DNA of 18,924 bases, taken from the NCBI GenBank assembly GCA_964522845.1, contig CAZFZQ010000013.1, positions 1-18,924 of the forward strand, in the 5' to 3' direction. This DNA comes from CAZFZQ01 sp964522845. Lineage in GTDB: Bacteria > Patescibacteriota > Patescibacteriia > GCA-002772895. The notes beneath the pieces were generated by a model, which was not told the DNA's origin, searched no databases, and saw only the letters and a program-made list of their open reading frames with translations. The translations under genes were made by a program, and so were the position numbers. This document shows positions 9,074 through 16,194 of the stretch, one piece after another (the first letter of the stretch is position 1; every line of letters begins with the position of its first letter).

Positions 9074-9088
9074 GGAGAAAAAATCTCC
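9074..9088 (-). promoter_or_regulatory. Hairpin overlapping the only Shine-Dalgarno-like site of the giant gene
   Basis: On the minus strand GGAGA (9088-9084) and TCTCC (9078-9074) are exact reverse complements around a 5-base T loop. The left arm is part of AGGAGA, the only ribosome-binding-like sequence in the leader. It lies 20 bases upstream of the ATG, farther than the usual 5-10. The hairpin would hide this site. Confidence 0.45.
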
Positions 9089-9115
9089 TAAATTTTTTTA
9101 AAATTTTAGTCGACA

Positions 9116-9144
9116 ATTATATTGTATCACAATTAATTTTTTAA
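9116..9144 (-). promoter_or_regulatory. Candidate promoter of the giant surface-protein gene
   Basis: On the minus strand a perfect -10 hexamer TATAAT occupies 9121-9116. A weak -35 candidate, TTAAAA (9144-9139), stands 17 bp upstream. Transcription would start near 9109 and give a leader of about 45 bases before the ATG at 9063. The surrounding intergenic stretch (9064-9234) is otherwise AT-rich and non-coding. Confidence 0.45.
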
Positions 9145-9185
9145 AAAAATAAAATGTCGAGCTAAAAAAAGAGAGGGCTTTCTTC

Positions 9186-9200
9186 CTATATAATATATAG
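9186..9200. repeat. AT-rich 7-bp inverted repeat downstream of the dehydrogenase gene
   Basis: CTATATA and TATATAG flank a single base. On the minus strand a tract of seven T follows about 20 bases later (9173-9167). The arrangement could be a poor terminator for the dehydrogenase gene, but the stem is weak. Confidence 0.35.
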
Positions 9201-9234
9201 TGGCAAAAAAATAAGGCGGATGTCTTGTAAATTT

Positions 9235-10218
9235 CTAATTTCTAACTAAATTCGGCGGCTGTTTGCCGGACAAGGCGGCGATGATATTTTCCGCGGCCAC
9301 TTGCCCCATCCGCTCTCTGGTTTCCAGCGCGGCCGAAGCCGTATGCGGCGTGAGCACCACGTTTTCATCAGCGCGCAATTCCAACTTGTCGGTCAAATCC
9401 GTATCAATAGCCGGCTCGTTTTCAAAAACATCCAAAGCCGCGCCCGCAATTTTCTTGGCCTTCAAGGCCTTGAGCAAAGCCTTTTCTTCCACAATCGGCC
9501 CGCGCGAAGTATTCACAAGAAAAGCGGTTTTTTTCATCATTGCCAACGTCTTATCATTGATCAAATGGCGCGTTGTGGGTAAGAGCGGCACGTGCAAAGT
9601 AACAAAATCGGAATTTTTTAGAAGTTCCGGCACAGAGGCAAACTTGGCGCCAAATTCTTTTTCAAAATCTTCCGCGCGCTTCACATCATAATACAAAATT
9701 TTCATTTCAAAAGCGGACATCATTTTTGCCACCATGCGGCCGATCCCGCCCAAACCAACAATACCCAAAGTTTTTCCATAAACATTGGTTCCCAAAAAAA
9801 GCATGGGCGCCCAACCCTTATATTTTTTGTGGCGCGTATACTTGTCGGATTCCACGATGCGTTTGGCGAGCGCCAGCATCAATGCCACGGTATGCTCGGC
9901 CACGGACCGGGAAATTTCCGGACCCGGGGCATTCGTCACCATTATTCCCCGCGCTTTGGCCGCGGCCAAATCAATGTTATCAAAACCCACGGCATAATTG
10001 CCGATAATTTTTAATTGTTTGCCAATACCGTCCATCACTTCACCATCAATTTTATCCGTTAAAAGCGACAAAAGCGCGTCGCATCCTTTAGCATTTTTTA
10101 TCAATTCTTTTTTTGTTAAAACCCTATCGTGCGGCGAAACAACAACCTTAAAACCTTTTTGCTTTTTTAACATTTCAATTCCGGATGGCGGAATTTTGCG
10201 GGTGACATATATTTTCAT
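9235..10218 (-). CDS. D-2-hydroxyacid dehydrogenase (glyoxylate/hydroxypyruvate reductase type)
   Basis: NAD(P)-dependent enzyme that interconverts a 2-keto acid and a D-2-hydroxy acid; 327 residues, normal for the family. The Rossmann motif GLGGIG is at 155-160. The catalytic triad is complete: Arg239 in NTSRG, Glu268 in DVFENEP and His292 in LTPHTASA. No ACT regulatory domain follows, so it is the short form; glyoxylate or hydroxypyruvate reductase fits better than biosynthetic phosphoglycerate dehydrogenase, but the substrate cannot be fixed from sequence. The start was set at MKIYVTRKIPPSG, because the 35 residues upstream of it are encoded by the inverted repeat at 10233-10340 and do not resemble the family. 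The gene lies downstream of a membrane-anchored protein gene on the same strand. Confidence 0.92.
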   Translation of the reverse strand: MKIYVTRKIPPSGIEMLKKQKGFKVVVSPHDRVLTKKELIKNAKGCDALLSLLTDKIDGEVMDGIGKQLKIIGNYAVGFDNIDLAAAKARGIMVTNAPGPEISRSVAEHTVALMLALAKRIVESDKYTRHKKYKGWAPMLFLGTNVYGKTLGIVGLGGIGRMVAKMMSAFEMKILYYDVKRAEDFEKEFGAKFASVPELLKNSDFVTLHVPLLPTTRHLINDKTLAMMKKTAFLVNTSRGPIVEEKALLKALKAKKIAGAALDVFENEPAIDTDLTDKLELRADENVVLTPHTASAALETRERMGQVAAENIIAALSGKQPPNLVRN

Positions 10219-10232
10219 ATAATTGATCAAGG

Positions 10233-10340
10233 AATTCGGGAGACAGTTTTTGAACATCAAGGGGGAGTCAATCTTAGCTATAATTATAGGGGGGATGAAG
10301 GGTCTCCCCTCTTGCGAGTTCAAAAACTGTCTCCCGAATT
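10233..10340. repeat. 108-bp element with 23-bp perfect terminal inverted repeats
   Basis: The arm at 10233-10255 (starting AATTCGGGAGACAG) is the exact reverse complement of 10318-10340. Inside, CAAGGGGGAG (10258-10267) pairs imperfectly with CTCCCCTCTTG (10304-10314), and the centre holds a 12-bp palindrome CTATAATTATAG (10278-10289). The element fills the space between the stop of the 10346-11140 gene and the dehydrogenase ATG. No T-tract follows the stem, so it is not a standard terminator. It may be a miniature inverted-repeat element or an mRNA-processing or stability hairpin. Confidence 0.88.
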
Positions 10341-10345
10341 ACGAA

Positions 10346-11140
10346 TTATTTTATTAGCGCATATTCTACATTAGATAATGACCCTTCAATATCAGCAAGC
10401 CAGGCGTCATTGGTGGAAAATAACAAATATATCGCCCTCTCCCTTGAAACATCAATTTCAAAATCACAACTTTTGCCATTACTGCACATCGGCACGCCGC
10501 AAGAGGCCAATACTCCGGGATCGGTTTTTTTAACCTGGCACTGTTGCCATCTTGCTTCCACAACTTCATGATTGCAATCCCAATTAAATGTTAGTTGAGG
10601 ATCAAAAGAAAGAGCCATCAAAGCGGTAAAATCATCGCGGTTCACCCCCTTGTGTCCGCATTCGGCAAAATAATCCGTATAATCTTTCACACCCAAATTT
10701 GCCTTGACGCGCAACTTGTTATAACCGGTAACATCTATTTTTTTCACAAAATGCCCGCGCCAAATTCCGCCGGCAACCTTGCATCTCATGCTGAAATAAT
10801 TTGATTTCACGACATTCCTATAGTCATTGCAAACGTACTTTTTTTTGCTATACACATAAATTCCCATGTCAGACGATAAATCCAGAGGAAGAAATTTTGA
10901 TGTAGAAGTAGCCGCGGATTCAAAAAAAGCCGCTACCGCGGACGCGAGAGCCGCGTTCGCCACCGAAAAATTTTCCGGCTCCGTAACAATTGATACTTTT
11001 TTAGAAATATCCGCGATTTTTTCTTGATAAACCACATAGCTAAAAGCGGCAGATGACAAAACGGCCAAAACAATAACCGCGACAATGAGCCATGCATATC
11101 GAGCAAAAAAACCTATCTTTTTTTTCCTCCTCTTTTTCAT
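10346..11140 (-). CDS. Membrane-anchored protein with an eight-cysteine outer domain, function unknown
   Basis: A 264-residue protein not recognised as a named family. It starts with a strongly basic stretch (MKKRRKKK), then one transmembrane helix at about 16-38. This predicts an inside N-terminus and an outside C-terminal domain. The outer part (about 90-264) has eight cysteines (104, 120, 161, 189, 201, 214, 219 and 225), an even number that would allow four disulfides. Alternating strands such as KIDVTGYNKLRVKANL and AIYLLFSTNDAWL suggest a beta-sandwich, possibly ligand-binding; this is inference. The start codon is 5 bases after the stop of the PfkB kinase gene, so it is probably cotranscribed. 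The 108-bp inverted-repeat element begins 5 bases after its own stop. Confidence 0.8.
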   Translation of the reverse strand: MKKRRKKKIGFFARYAWLIVAVIVLAVLSSAAFSYVVYQEKIADISKKVSIVTEPENFSVANAALASAVAAFFESAATSTSKFLPLDLSSDMGIYVYSKKKYVCNDYRNVVKSNYFSMRCKVAGGIWRGHFVKKIDVTGYNKLRVKANLGVKDYTDYFAECGHKGVNRDDFTALMALSFDPQLTFNWDCNHEVVEARWQQCQVKKTDPGVLASCGVPMCSNGKSCDFEIDVSRERAIYLLFSTNDAWLADIEGSLSNVEYALIK

Positions 11141-11145
11141 ATAAA

Positions 11146-12111
11146 TTAAATTGCTTCTTTTTTAATTTTAACTTTTTTTAGCATCTCTTCGCTCGGCAAT
11201 TTTTCCAAGAGGCCATTCTTCGCTCCCATTTCGCGGATGACGCCGTCGGAATTCAAAATCGCCAAACGCAAAGCGTAATCCACATCTTTGCGAAGCGCCA
11301 GTCCGGCGCAAAAAGCCGAACCAAAAGCATCGCCAGCTCCGGTTGTGGAAACCGGCTTGGTGCCCAAACTCGCGGCAAACCATATTTCATTATTATACAA
11401 TACAAACGCTCCGGCGCCGCCATCGGTAATAACAATGCGCGGCGCCACGCCGGATAACTTTTTTATCATCGCATTCATTTCTTCATATTTCACCTTGCAC
11501 AATTGCGCCGCTTCTTCGCGGTTAACATTAAAAACTTCCGCGCGCAAAATATACTTGCGCAATTTTTCCAAACCCAATTTTAATTCTTTTTCACCCGGGT
11601 TCCATGCGATTTTTATTTTATTTTTTGTTGCAAAATCAAAAATTTTATCCAAAAGTTTCATGTTGCCGCCGAGCGAAGTGACATAAAACCAATCCGCCGG
11701 CGCCTTGACCGGCAATTCTATAAAATTGGAAGCGCCGCGATAAGCCAAAATGGACCTTTGACCGGAGCTGATCATCAAAAGCGTGGAATACGAGGTTGGC
11801 CTCTCTTTGTCCACTTGCAATAAATCCGTTTTGACTTTTTTATCTTTCAAAACCCGCGTAACTTCCCTGCCAAACAAATCATCGCCCACGCGCGTGAGGC
11901 ACGAAACCGGAATGCCCAAATTGGCGAAAGTCACGGCCGCGTTGGTTGCGCCGCCGCCCGTGTCCACAAAAATATCCGCTACCGCATTTTTTGAACCCAA
12001 AGTGAGACAGCTTCCCATGCCGGTTAAAAATCTTTTTGACTTAACAAGTTTAAATGCCTTGCTCAACAGATAAACGTCCAATGTTGCCGAACCAATTGTA
12101 ATTACCTTCAT
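11146..12111 (-). CDS. PfkB-family carbohydrate kinase (paralogue 2)
   Basis: Ribokinase/PfkB-fold kinase, 321 residues, predicted to phosphorylate a sugar or nucleoside with ATP in the cytoplasm. The N-terminal family motif is GGGATNAAVTFANLG (52-66). The C-terminal signature is STTGAGDAFGSAFCAGL (255-271), with the likely catalytic base Asp261 and anion hole GAG. The usual Asp at the start of the DTGAGD signature is Thr here. NPGEKEL (171-177) matches a similar NPGDYQL segment in the kinase at 15210-16187, so the two are relatives, but they differ widely elsewhere. The substrate is not assignable: ribose, nucleoside, fructose 6-phosphate or tagatose 6-phosphate are all possible. It starts 4 bases after the endonuclease stop, with AAAGAG as a weak ribosome-binding site. 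Confidence 0.9.
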   Translation of the reverse strand: MKVITIGSATLDVYLLSKAFKLVKSKRFLTGMGSCLTLGSKNAVADIFVDTGGGATNAAVTFANLGIPVSCLTRVGDDLFGREVTRVLKDKKVKTDLLQVDKERPTSYSTLLMISSGQRSILAYRGASNFIELPVKAPADWFYVTSLGGNMKLLDKIFDFATKNKIKIAWNPGEKELKLGLEKLRKYILRAEVFNVNREEAAQLCKVKYEEMNAMIKKLSGVAPRIVITDGGAGAFVLYNNEIWFAASLGTKPVSTTGAGDAFGSAFCAGLALRKDVDYALRLAILNSDGVIREMGAKNGLLEKLPSEEMLKKVKIKKEAI

Positions 12112-12115
12112 AGGA

Positions 12116-12799
12116 TTAGCTCTTTAGATTCACAAGATGTACAAACTTTTCCAAAAATTTATTTATAGAAAAATCTTTTTTAAGCAATTGCTTAGTTTCG
12201 GCTGAATAATCAAAATTATCTATATTAACAAATTTTGCCTTGTTGTCTTTATTAAATGCCAAAAGACAAATTCCGATTAAATCTGGCTTATGCGGAAAAT
12301 CTAAGTCATTAAACAGTTTAACATATTTTTGCAAATCTTTTTCCGTAATAATCTCCGTTTTTATTTTCTCGCCGCGCAAATTGCCCTTTTCTTTTGCATA
12401 ATAGGGCGTATCGCCGCGAAAAACGACGAAATGGGCGAAAGCGGCTCCTCGCCTTCTAATATTAGCAGTTTCTCCCATTAATTGTTCAAAATAATTATTG
12501 GCATTTTGTTTGTAATTGGAAGTAACGAATTTAAAACTGATCGTGGCAATTATTTTATCATCTTTAAAAACCGCGACATCAAGCTTTTTTGGATAATACT
12601 TTCCATCAAATTTAGCTTCTCTTCCGTCGCCAATGCCCAATGACTTAATGGTAAATTTTTTGCCGATCTTACTTAAAATAATTTGCGATAAAAATTTATG
12701 GACCGGAATCAATTTTGCATTGCTTCTTGCTCCTTTTTCATTATAAGCCGCAAAAGAATGATTAACGGCTTTTAAAAATTGGTTTTGAATATTATCCAT
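12116..12799 (-). CDS. Probable type II restriction endonuclease
   Basis: A 227-residue protein that follows the methyltransferase gene by 10 bases on the same strand, the classic arrangement of a type II restriction-modification pair. A PD-(D/E)XK-like core can be proposed: Asp74 in KKLDVAVF, then Lys90 in ISFKF, with the usual acidic residue of the second motif replaced by Ser88. Glu105 or Glu110 in NNYFEQLMGETANIR could supply the missing carboxylate. The assignment rests mainly on linkage and this motif; the recognition site cannot be read from sequence. The start was set at MDNIQNQF rather than 18 codons upstream, since the longer form would overlap the methyltransferase gene. Base composition is AT-rich, as in the partner gene, unlike the flanking metabolic genes. 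Confidence 0.72.
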   Translation of the reverse strand: MDNIQNQFLKAVNHSFAAYNEKGARSNAKLIPVHKFLSQIILSKIGKKFTIKSLGIGDGREAKFDGKYYPKKLDVAVFKDDKIIATISFKFVTSNYKQNANNYFEQLMGETANIRRRGAAFAHFVVFRGDTPYYAKEKGNLRGEKIKTEIITEKDLQKYVKLFNDLDFPHKPDLIGICLLAFNKDNKAKFVNIDNFDYSAETKQLLKKDFSINKFLEKFVHLVNLKS

Positions 12800-12809
12800 A
12801 ATTCGACAA

Positions 12810-14270
12810 TTAAAATAGTGGCGGTTGCGTCTTGAAAAATTGAGGGTGCACAAAATCTTTTAAGAAACTTTTTGCGTATGACTTATAACCCCCGCGATAA
12901 CTTTTTGAAACGGAATTAATATGCTCTTTCATCAACTCCGAATTTAAAGCATTGCATAATTCATAAATATCAGCGTTATTTTTTGGTTTGATGCAATAGC
13001 CGGCATAAAAGCTTGTTTTTTCGTCCTCAACCACATAAAAGCGAGGAGTAAGATTCATTGTGCTGGTTATTATTTTTTTTCCAAAGCTGGTTTTTAATCC
13101 CTGATTTCTGCCAAAGGCATAAAATTCTTCATAATCTTTGCCCCCGCCCTTATCTCTCATCCCTAAAATATCGCGATGATGCAAAAAATATTTATACGCT
13201 TCGGGATAATTTTTCTGAAAAATATTATTCGGTATTATTCTTTCATTTTTATACGGAAAAATTAAGAAAAAATTTTGGTCATATCCTTTATACGTAGATG
13301 CTTTAATAATTGGAACACATAAATTTTTTTCTATTTTAAAACCATTAAAAAAGAAATGATTTTGATCGCTTTTATCCGGTAAAAAAATATAAATATCGTC
13401 TTTCAGTGTGGCTATCCCGTAATGAATATCGGCAATCTCTTGGAGCGTAGAATATTTTTTATTAAGTTTAACAATTTTATTTAAATATTTCTCATCAAAA
13501 AACTCCCATCTTTCAGACTTCATATGCAGGGCGGCTATTTTTTTGTATTCAATATTTTTAAAATCATTTTTGAAATTTTCGGCGTACAAAAAGCCTGTAT
13601 TTTTTTCTTTTTGTAGAAAGGTAATCGCCGTGTACGCAGTAGCATCTTTAAAAACTTGAAAATGATCAAAATTTACTATTTTTGTTAAGTGCGGCAACAA
13701 TAAATTGCGCAAATTTCTTCCTGCTGCCGAATAAAAATGAGAATTGGGGGTAATAAAAGAAATCCTGCCATTTTCAGTTAATAACTTTAACGCTTGCTCA
13801 AAAAAACAAAAATACAAATCAATTGAACCGCTGGAAGCAGTAATATATTTTTTTTGCAAAAGTTCCCTTCTGCCATTCAAATTTTGTATGCGGACATAAG
13901 GCGGATTGCCGATTATAAAATCAAATTTTTCATCAAAAGTATGAAAGCAAAAATCATCTATTATCGCGTTATATTTTGTAATTTTATTTTTTGATAATTT
14001 TTGCAAGTTCTGTTTGGTTTTTTCTATATATTCTTCTGAAATATCGGCGAAATAAACATTGTCTTCTATTACTCTTTCTATTGCCTTGCCTGATAATTTT
14101 GAAAATTTTTGAGCCGCGATGGCGATAAAAACCCCCGCTCCGCAACCGGCGTCCAATATTTTTTCATCTCCCCTTATTTCTCGGCCATTGAATACTTCGT
14201 CGACCATAAAATCGGCCACCCATTCGGGAGTAAAAACAACGCCATTTTGTTTTTTTATTTCTGCGTTCAT
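12810..14270 (-). CDS. TaqI-like N6-adenine DNA methyltransferase (type II modification enzyme)
   Basis: A 486-residue gamma-class adenine methyltransferase that transfers a methyl group from S-adenosylmethionine to the N6 of adenine, protecting host DNA from the linked endonuclease. Motif X is GVVFTPEWVADFM (10-22), motif I is DAGCGAGVF (40-48), and the catalytic motif IV is NPPYVRI (122-128). The C-terminal half (about 250-486) fits a TaqI-type target-recognition domain, with the conserved end segment KSYRGGYKSYAKSFL. Its length suits a modification-only subunit, not a fused type IIG enzyme. It begins 16 bases after the aldolase stop. It is markedly AT-rich: 13561-13620 has 16 G+C in 60 bases, against 38 in 60 at 15001-15060 in the aldolase gene. 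This suggests horizontal acquisition. Confidence 0.92.
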   Translation of the reverse strand: MNAEIKKQNGVVFTPEWVADFMVDEVFNGREIRGDEKILDAGCGAGVFIAIAAQKFSKLSGKAIERVIEDNVYFADISEEYIEKTKQNLQKLSKNKITKYNAIIDDFCFHTFDEKFDFIIGNPPYVRIQNLNGRRELLQKKYITASSGSIDLYFCFFEQALKLLTENGRISFITPNSHFYSAAGRNLRNLLLPHLTKIVNFDHFQVFKDATAYTAITFLQKEKNTGFLYAENFKNDFKNIEYKKIAALHMKSERWEFFDEKYLNKIVKLNKKYSTLQEIADIHYGIATLKDDIYIFLPDKSDQNHFFFNGFKIEKNLCVPIIKASTYKGYDQNFFLIFPYKNERIIPNNIFQKNYPEAYKYFLHHRDILGMRDKGGGKDYEEFYAFGRNQGLKTSFGKKIITSTMNLTPRFYVVEDEKTSFYAGYCIKPKNNADIYELCNALNSELMKEHINSVSKSYRGGYKSYAKSFLKDFVHPQFFKTQPPLF

Positions 14271-14286
14271 TTCTGCATCATCTTAA

Positions 14287-15204
14287 TTATGCTTTTCCTG
14301 CGCTTCCAAATAATTTAATTCTTTCTTCCGCCACTTCTTGGATCATTTTTTTTGCCGGACCTAAAATTTTCCGCGGGTCAAAAACTTTTTTATCCTCCGC
14401 CAAGGCCTGGCGCACGCCGGCCGCAAAAGCCAGCCGCAAATCCGTATCCGTATTTATTTTTCTCACGCCATTTTTAATTGCCAATTTTATCTGATCGTCA
14501 GGAATGCCTTCGGTTCCGCCCAATTCCGCGCCGTATTTATTCGCCATCTCCACCAATTTTTTTGGCACGCCGGATGCGCCATGCAAAACCAAGGGGATTT
14601 TTACCATTTTATTTATTTCCGCCAGGCGTTTGATATCCAAAACAATTTTTTCTTTTGATTTAAACGCCCCATGCGCCGTACCGATGGAAACCGCAAGCGC
14701 GTCGCAACCGGTCGCTGTCGCAAATTTCGCCGCCTCTTCCGGATCGGTAAAAAATGCTTCTTTTTCTGAAACCGACACCAAATCCTCTATCCCTTTTATG
14801 GCGCCGATTTCCGCTTCCACGGAAACATTTTTTTTCTTTGCCCAGCCCGCAACTTTTTTTGTCAGCGCCACATTTTCCGCGAACGATTTTGACGAGGCGT
14901 CAATCATGACCGAAGTATATCCGGAATCAATCGCTTGTTTTATAACTTTCAAATCTTTTCCATGGTCCAAATGCAAAACCACGGGCACCGGCGCCGAGGA
15001 TGCCACGCGCGCCATGGCCACGAGATATTCCAGCCCCGCGTATTCAATCGCGCCTTCCGAGGTCTGCAAAATCACGGGCGATTTTAATTTTACGGCTGCG
15101 GCCATAACCGCTTGCGTGATTTCCAAATTATTGATATTAAAAGCCGGCACGGCATATCCGCCTTTATCAGCTTTTACAAGAACTTGTTTTAATGAAACTA
15201 ACAT
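14287..15204 (-). CDS. fba: Class II fructose-bisphosphate aldolase
   Basis: Zinc-dependent aldolase that reversibly splits fructose 1,6-bisphosphate into dihydroxyacetone phosphate and glyceraldehyde 3-phosphate. The 305-residue length is normal for the class. HLDHG at 78-82 supplies the catalytic Asp80 and zinc ligand His81; His178 in IGTAHG and His208 in VLHGASG complete the metal site. NTDTD (251-255) forms part of the substrate-binding region. Fructose- and tagatose-bisphosphate aldolases share these motifs, so tagatose specificity is not excluded. Some class II enzymes also accept sedoheptulose bisphosphate. The start lies 5 bases after the stop of the PfkB kinase gene, with no Shine-Dalgarno site, which suggests translational coupling within the sugar operon. 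Confidence 0.95.
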   Translation of the reverse strand: MLVSLKQVLVKADKGGYAVPAFNINNLEITQAVMAAAVKLKSPVILQTSEGAIEYAGLEYLVAMARVASSAPVPVVLHLDHGKDLKVIKQAIDSGYTSVMIDASSKSFAENVALTKKVAGWAKKKNVSVEAEIGAIKGIEDLVSVSEKEAFFTDPEEAAKFATATGCDALAVSIGTAHGAFKSKEKIVLDIKRLAEINKMVKIPLVLHGASGVPKKLVEMANKYGAELGGTEGIPDDQIKLAIKNGVRKINTDTDLRLAFAAGVRQALAEDKKVFDPRKILGPAKKMIQEVAEERIKLFGSAGKA

Positions 15205-15209
15205 ATTTT

Positions 15210-16187
15210 TTATGAAATTTTTTTCGGTTTGATATTTTTAAATCTTACCAGCATTTGTTTCATTCCTTTTTTGGTGAGCAAGCCCTTTTGCGGACCGACA
15301 AAACTAATGACCGAAGCGGAATTGGCCGTACCCCATTTTAAGGCTTCATAAATACCCTCGCCATGATAAAGCGCGGCCATAAAACCCGTAGCGAAAGAAT
15401 CACCCGCGCCCGTCATCTCCACAAGCTTCACCGGATATACTTGCATGTAATATGCCTCGCTACTGTCGTGGGCGTAAGCGCCTTTTGGACCGTCGGTCAC
15501 GACCACGATTTTCGGCCCCAAATCCGATAATTGATGCAACAAATCCAAAATATCCCGCTGGCCCACCAATTTACAGCCCTCTTCTTTATTCACAAACAAA
15601 ACGCTAGTGCTTTTAAGAACCGGCGCCAAAGCTTTAGCACCACGCGCCAATTGATAATCGCCGGGATTAAACGCCAATTTTGCACCGGACTCTTTTGCAT
15701 AATCAATAATTTCTTTTTCCAAAGTGACATGATTTTTGCCAACGGCTGTGTAATAAACCCAATTAGCCTTGGCAAGTTTTGGCAGAGTATAGGCGCGATC
15801 CAAACGATAAATCAGCTGAGTGCGTTCGCCATTATAATTAATTACCACCGTATAATTGGTGGGATTTTTTCTGTCTACGCGCAGATATTTCAAAGACACT
15901 TTCTCGCGTTTCATGGCGGCCAAAACTTTTTTTCCGCTGTCATCATTTCCCACGACGGAATAAAACGCGGACTTCAATCCCAGCCGCGCCGAGCCGATGG
16001 CGTTATTGGCCGCATTGCCCGCGACTTGCTGTTCAAACGAATCCACCACAACTTTATCGCCATAAGGCACGCACGCCAGCGCGTTCTGGTGCTCCTTGCC
16101 GGGAATAATTACAATATCTTTTACCCGCAAAAAAGTATCCAGCGTTGCATCGCCCACGGCAATAGCGTCAAATTGATTTTTTTGCAT
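15210..16187 (-). CDS. PfkB-family carbohydrate kinase (paralogue 1)
   Basis: A 325-residue ribokinase/PfkB-fold kinase. The N-terminal motif is QQVAGNAANNAIGSARLG (53-70). The C-terminal signature is EMTGAGDSFATGFMAAL (257-273), with the likely catalytic base Asp263. As in the kinase at 11146-12111, the first Asp of the DTGAGD signature is replaced, here by Met258. The substrate is unknown; direct contact with the aldolase gene makes a phosphofructokinase-like role attractive, but ribokinase or nucleoside kinase activity fits the fold equally well. The start MQKNQFDAIAVGDATLD was chosen over a site 15 codons upstream, since GDATLD is the usual first strand of the fold and this start leaves 7 bases after the preceding stop. 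Confidence 0.9.
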   Translation of the reverse strand: MQKNQFDAIAVGDATLDTFLRVKDIVIIPGKEHQNALACVPYGDKVVVDSFEQQVAGNAANNAIGSARLGLKSAFYSVVGNDDSGKKVLAAMKREKVSLKYLRVDRKNPTNYTVVINYNGERTQLIYRLDRAYTLPKLAKANWVYYTAVGKNHVTLEKEIIDYAKESGAKLAFNPGDYQLARGAKALAPVLKSTSVLFVNKEEGCKLVGQRDILDLLHQLSDLGPKIVVVTDGPKGAYAHDSSEAYYMQVYPVKLVEMTGAGDSFATGFMAALYHGEGIYEALKWGTANSASVISFVGPQKGLLTKKGMKQMLVRFKNIKPKKIS

Positions 16188-16194
16188 AATTTTT

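Noticed and set aside
10219..10323. A 35-residue N-terminal extension of the dehydrogenase.
   Set aside because: It is encoded by the 108-bp inverted-repeat element and has no family similarity; the family N-terminus starts at MKIYVTRKIP.
10233..10340. Inverted repeat as an intrinsic terminator.
   Set aside because: No T-tract follows the stem on either strand.
14504..15232. A 242-codon plus-strand open frame opposite the aldolase gene.
   Set aside because: It is antisense to a clear aldolase with all active-site motifs; its translation shows low-complexity shadow composition.
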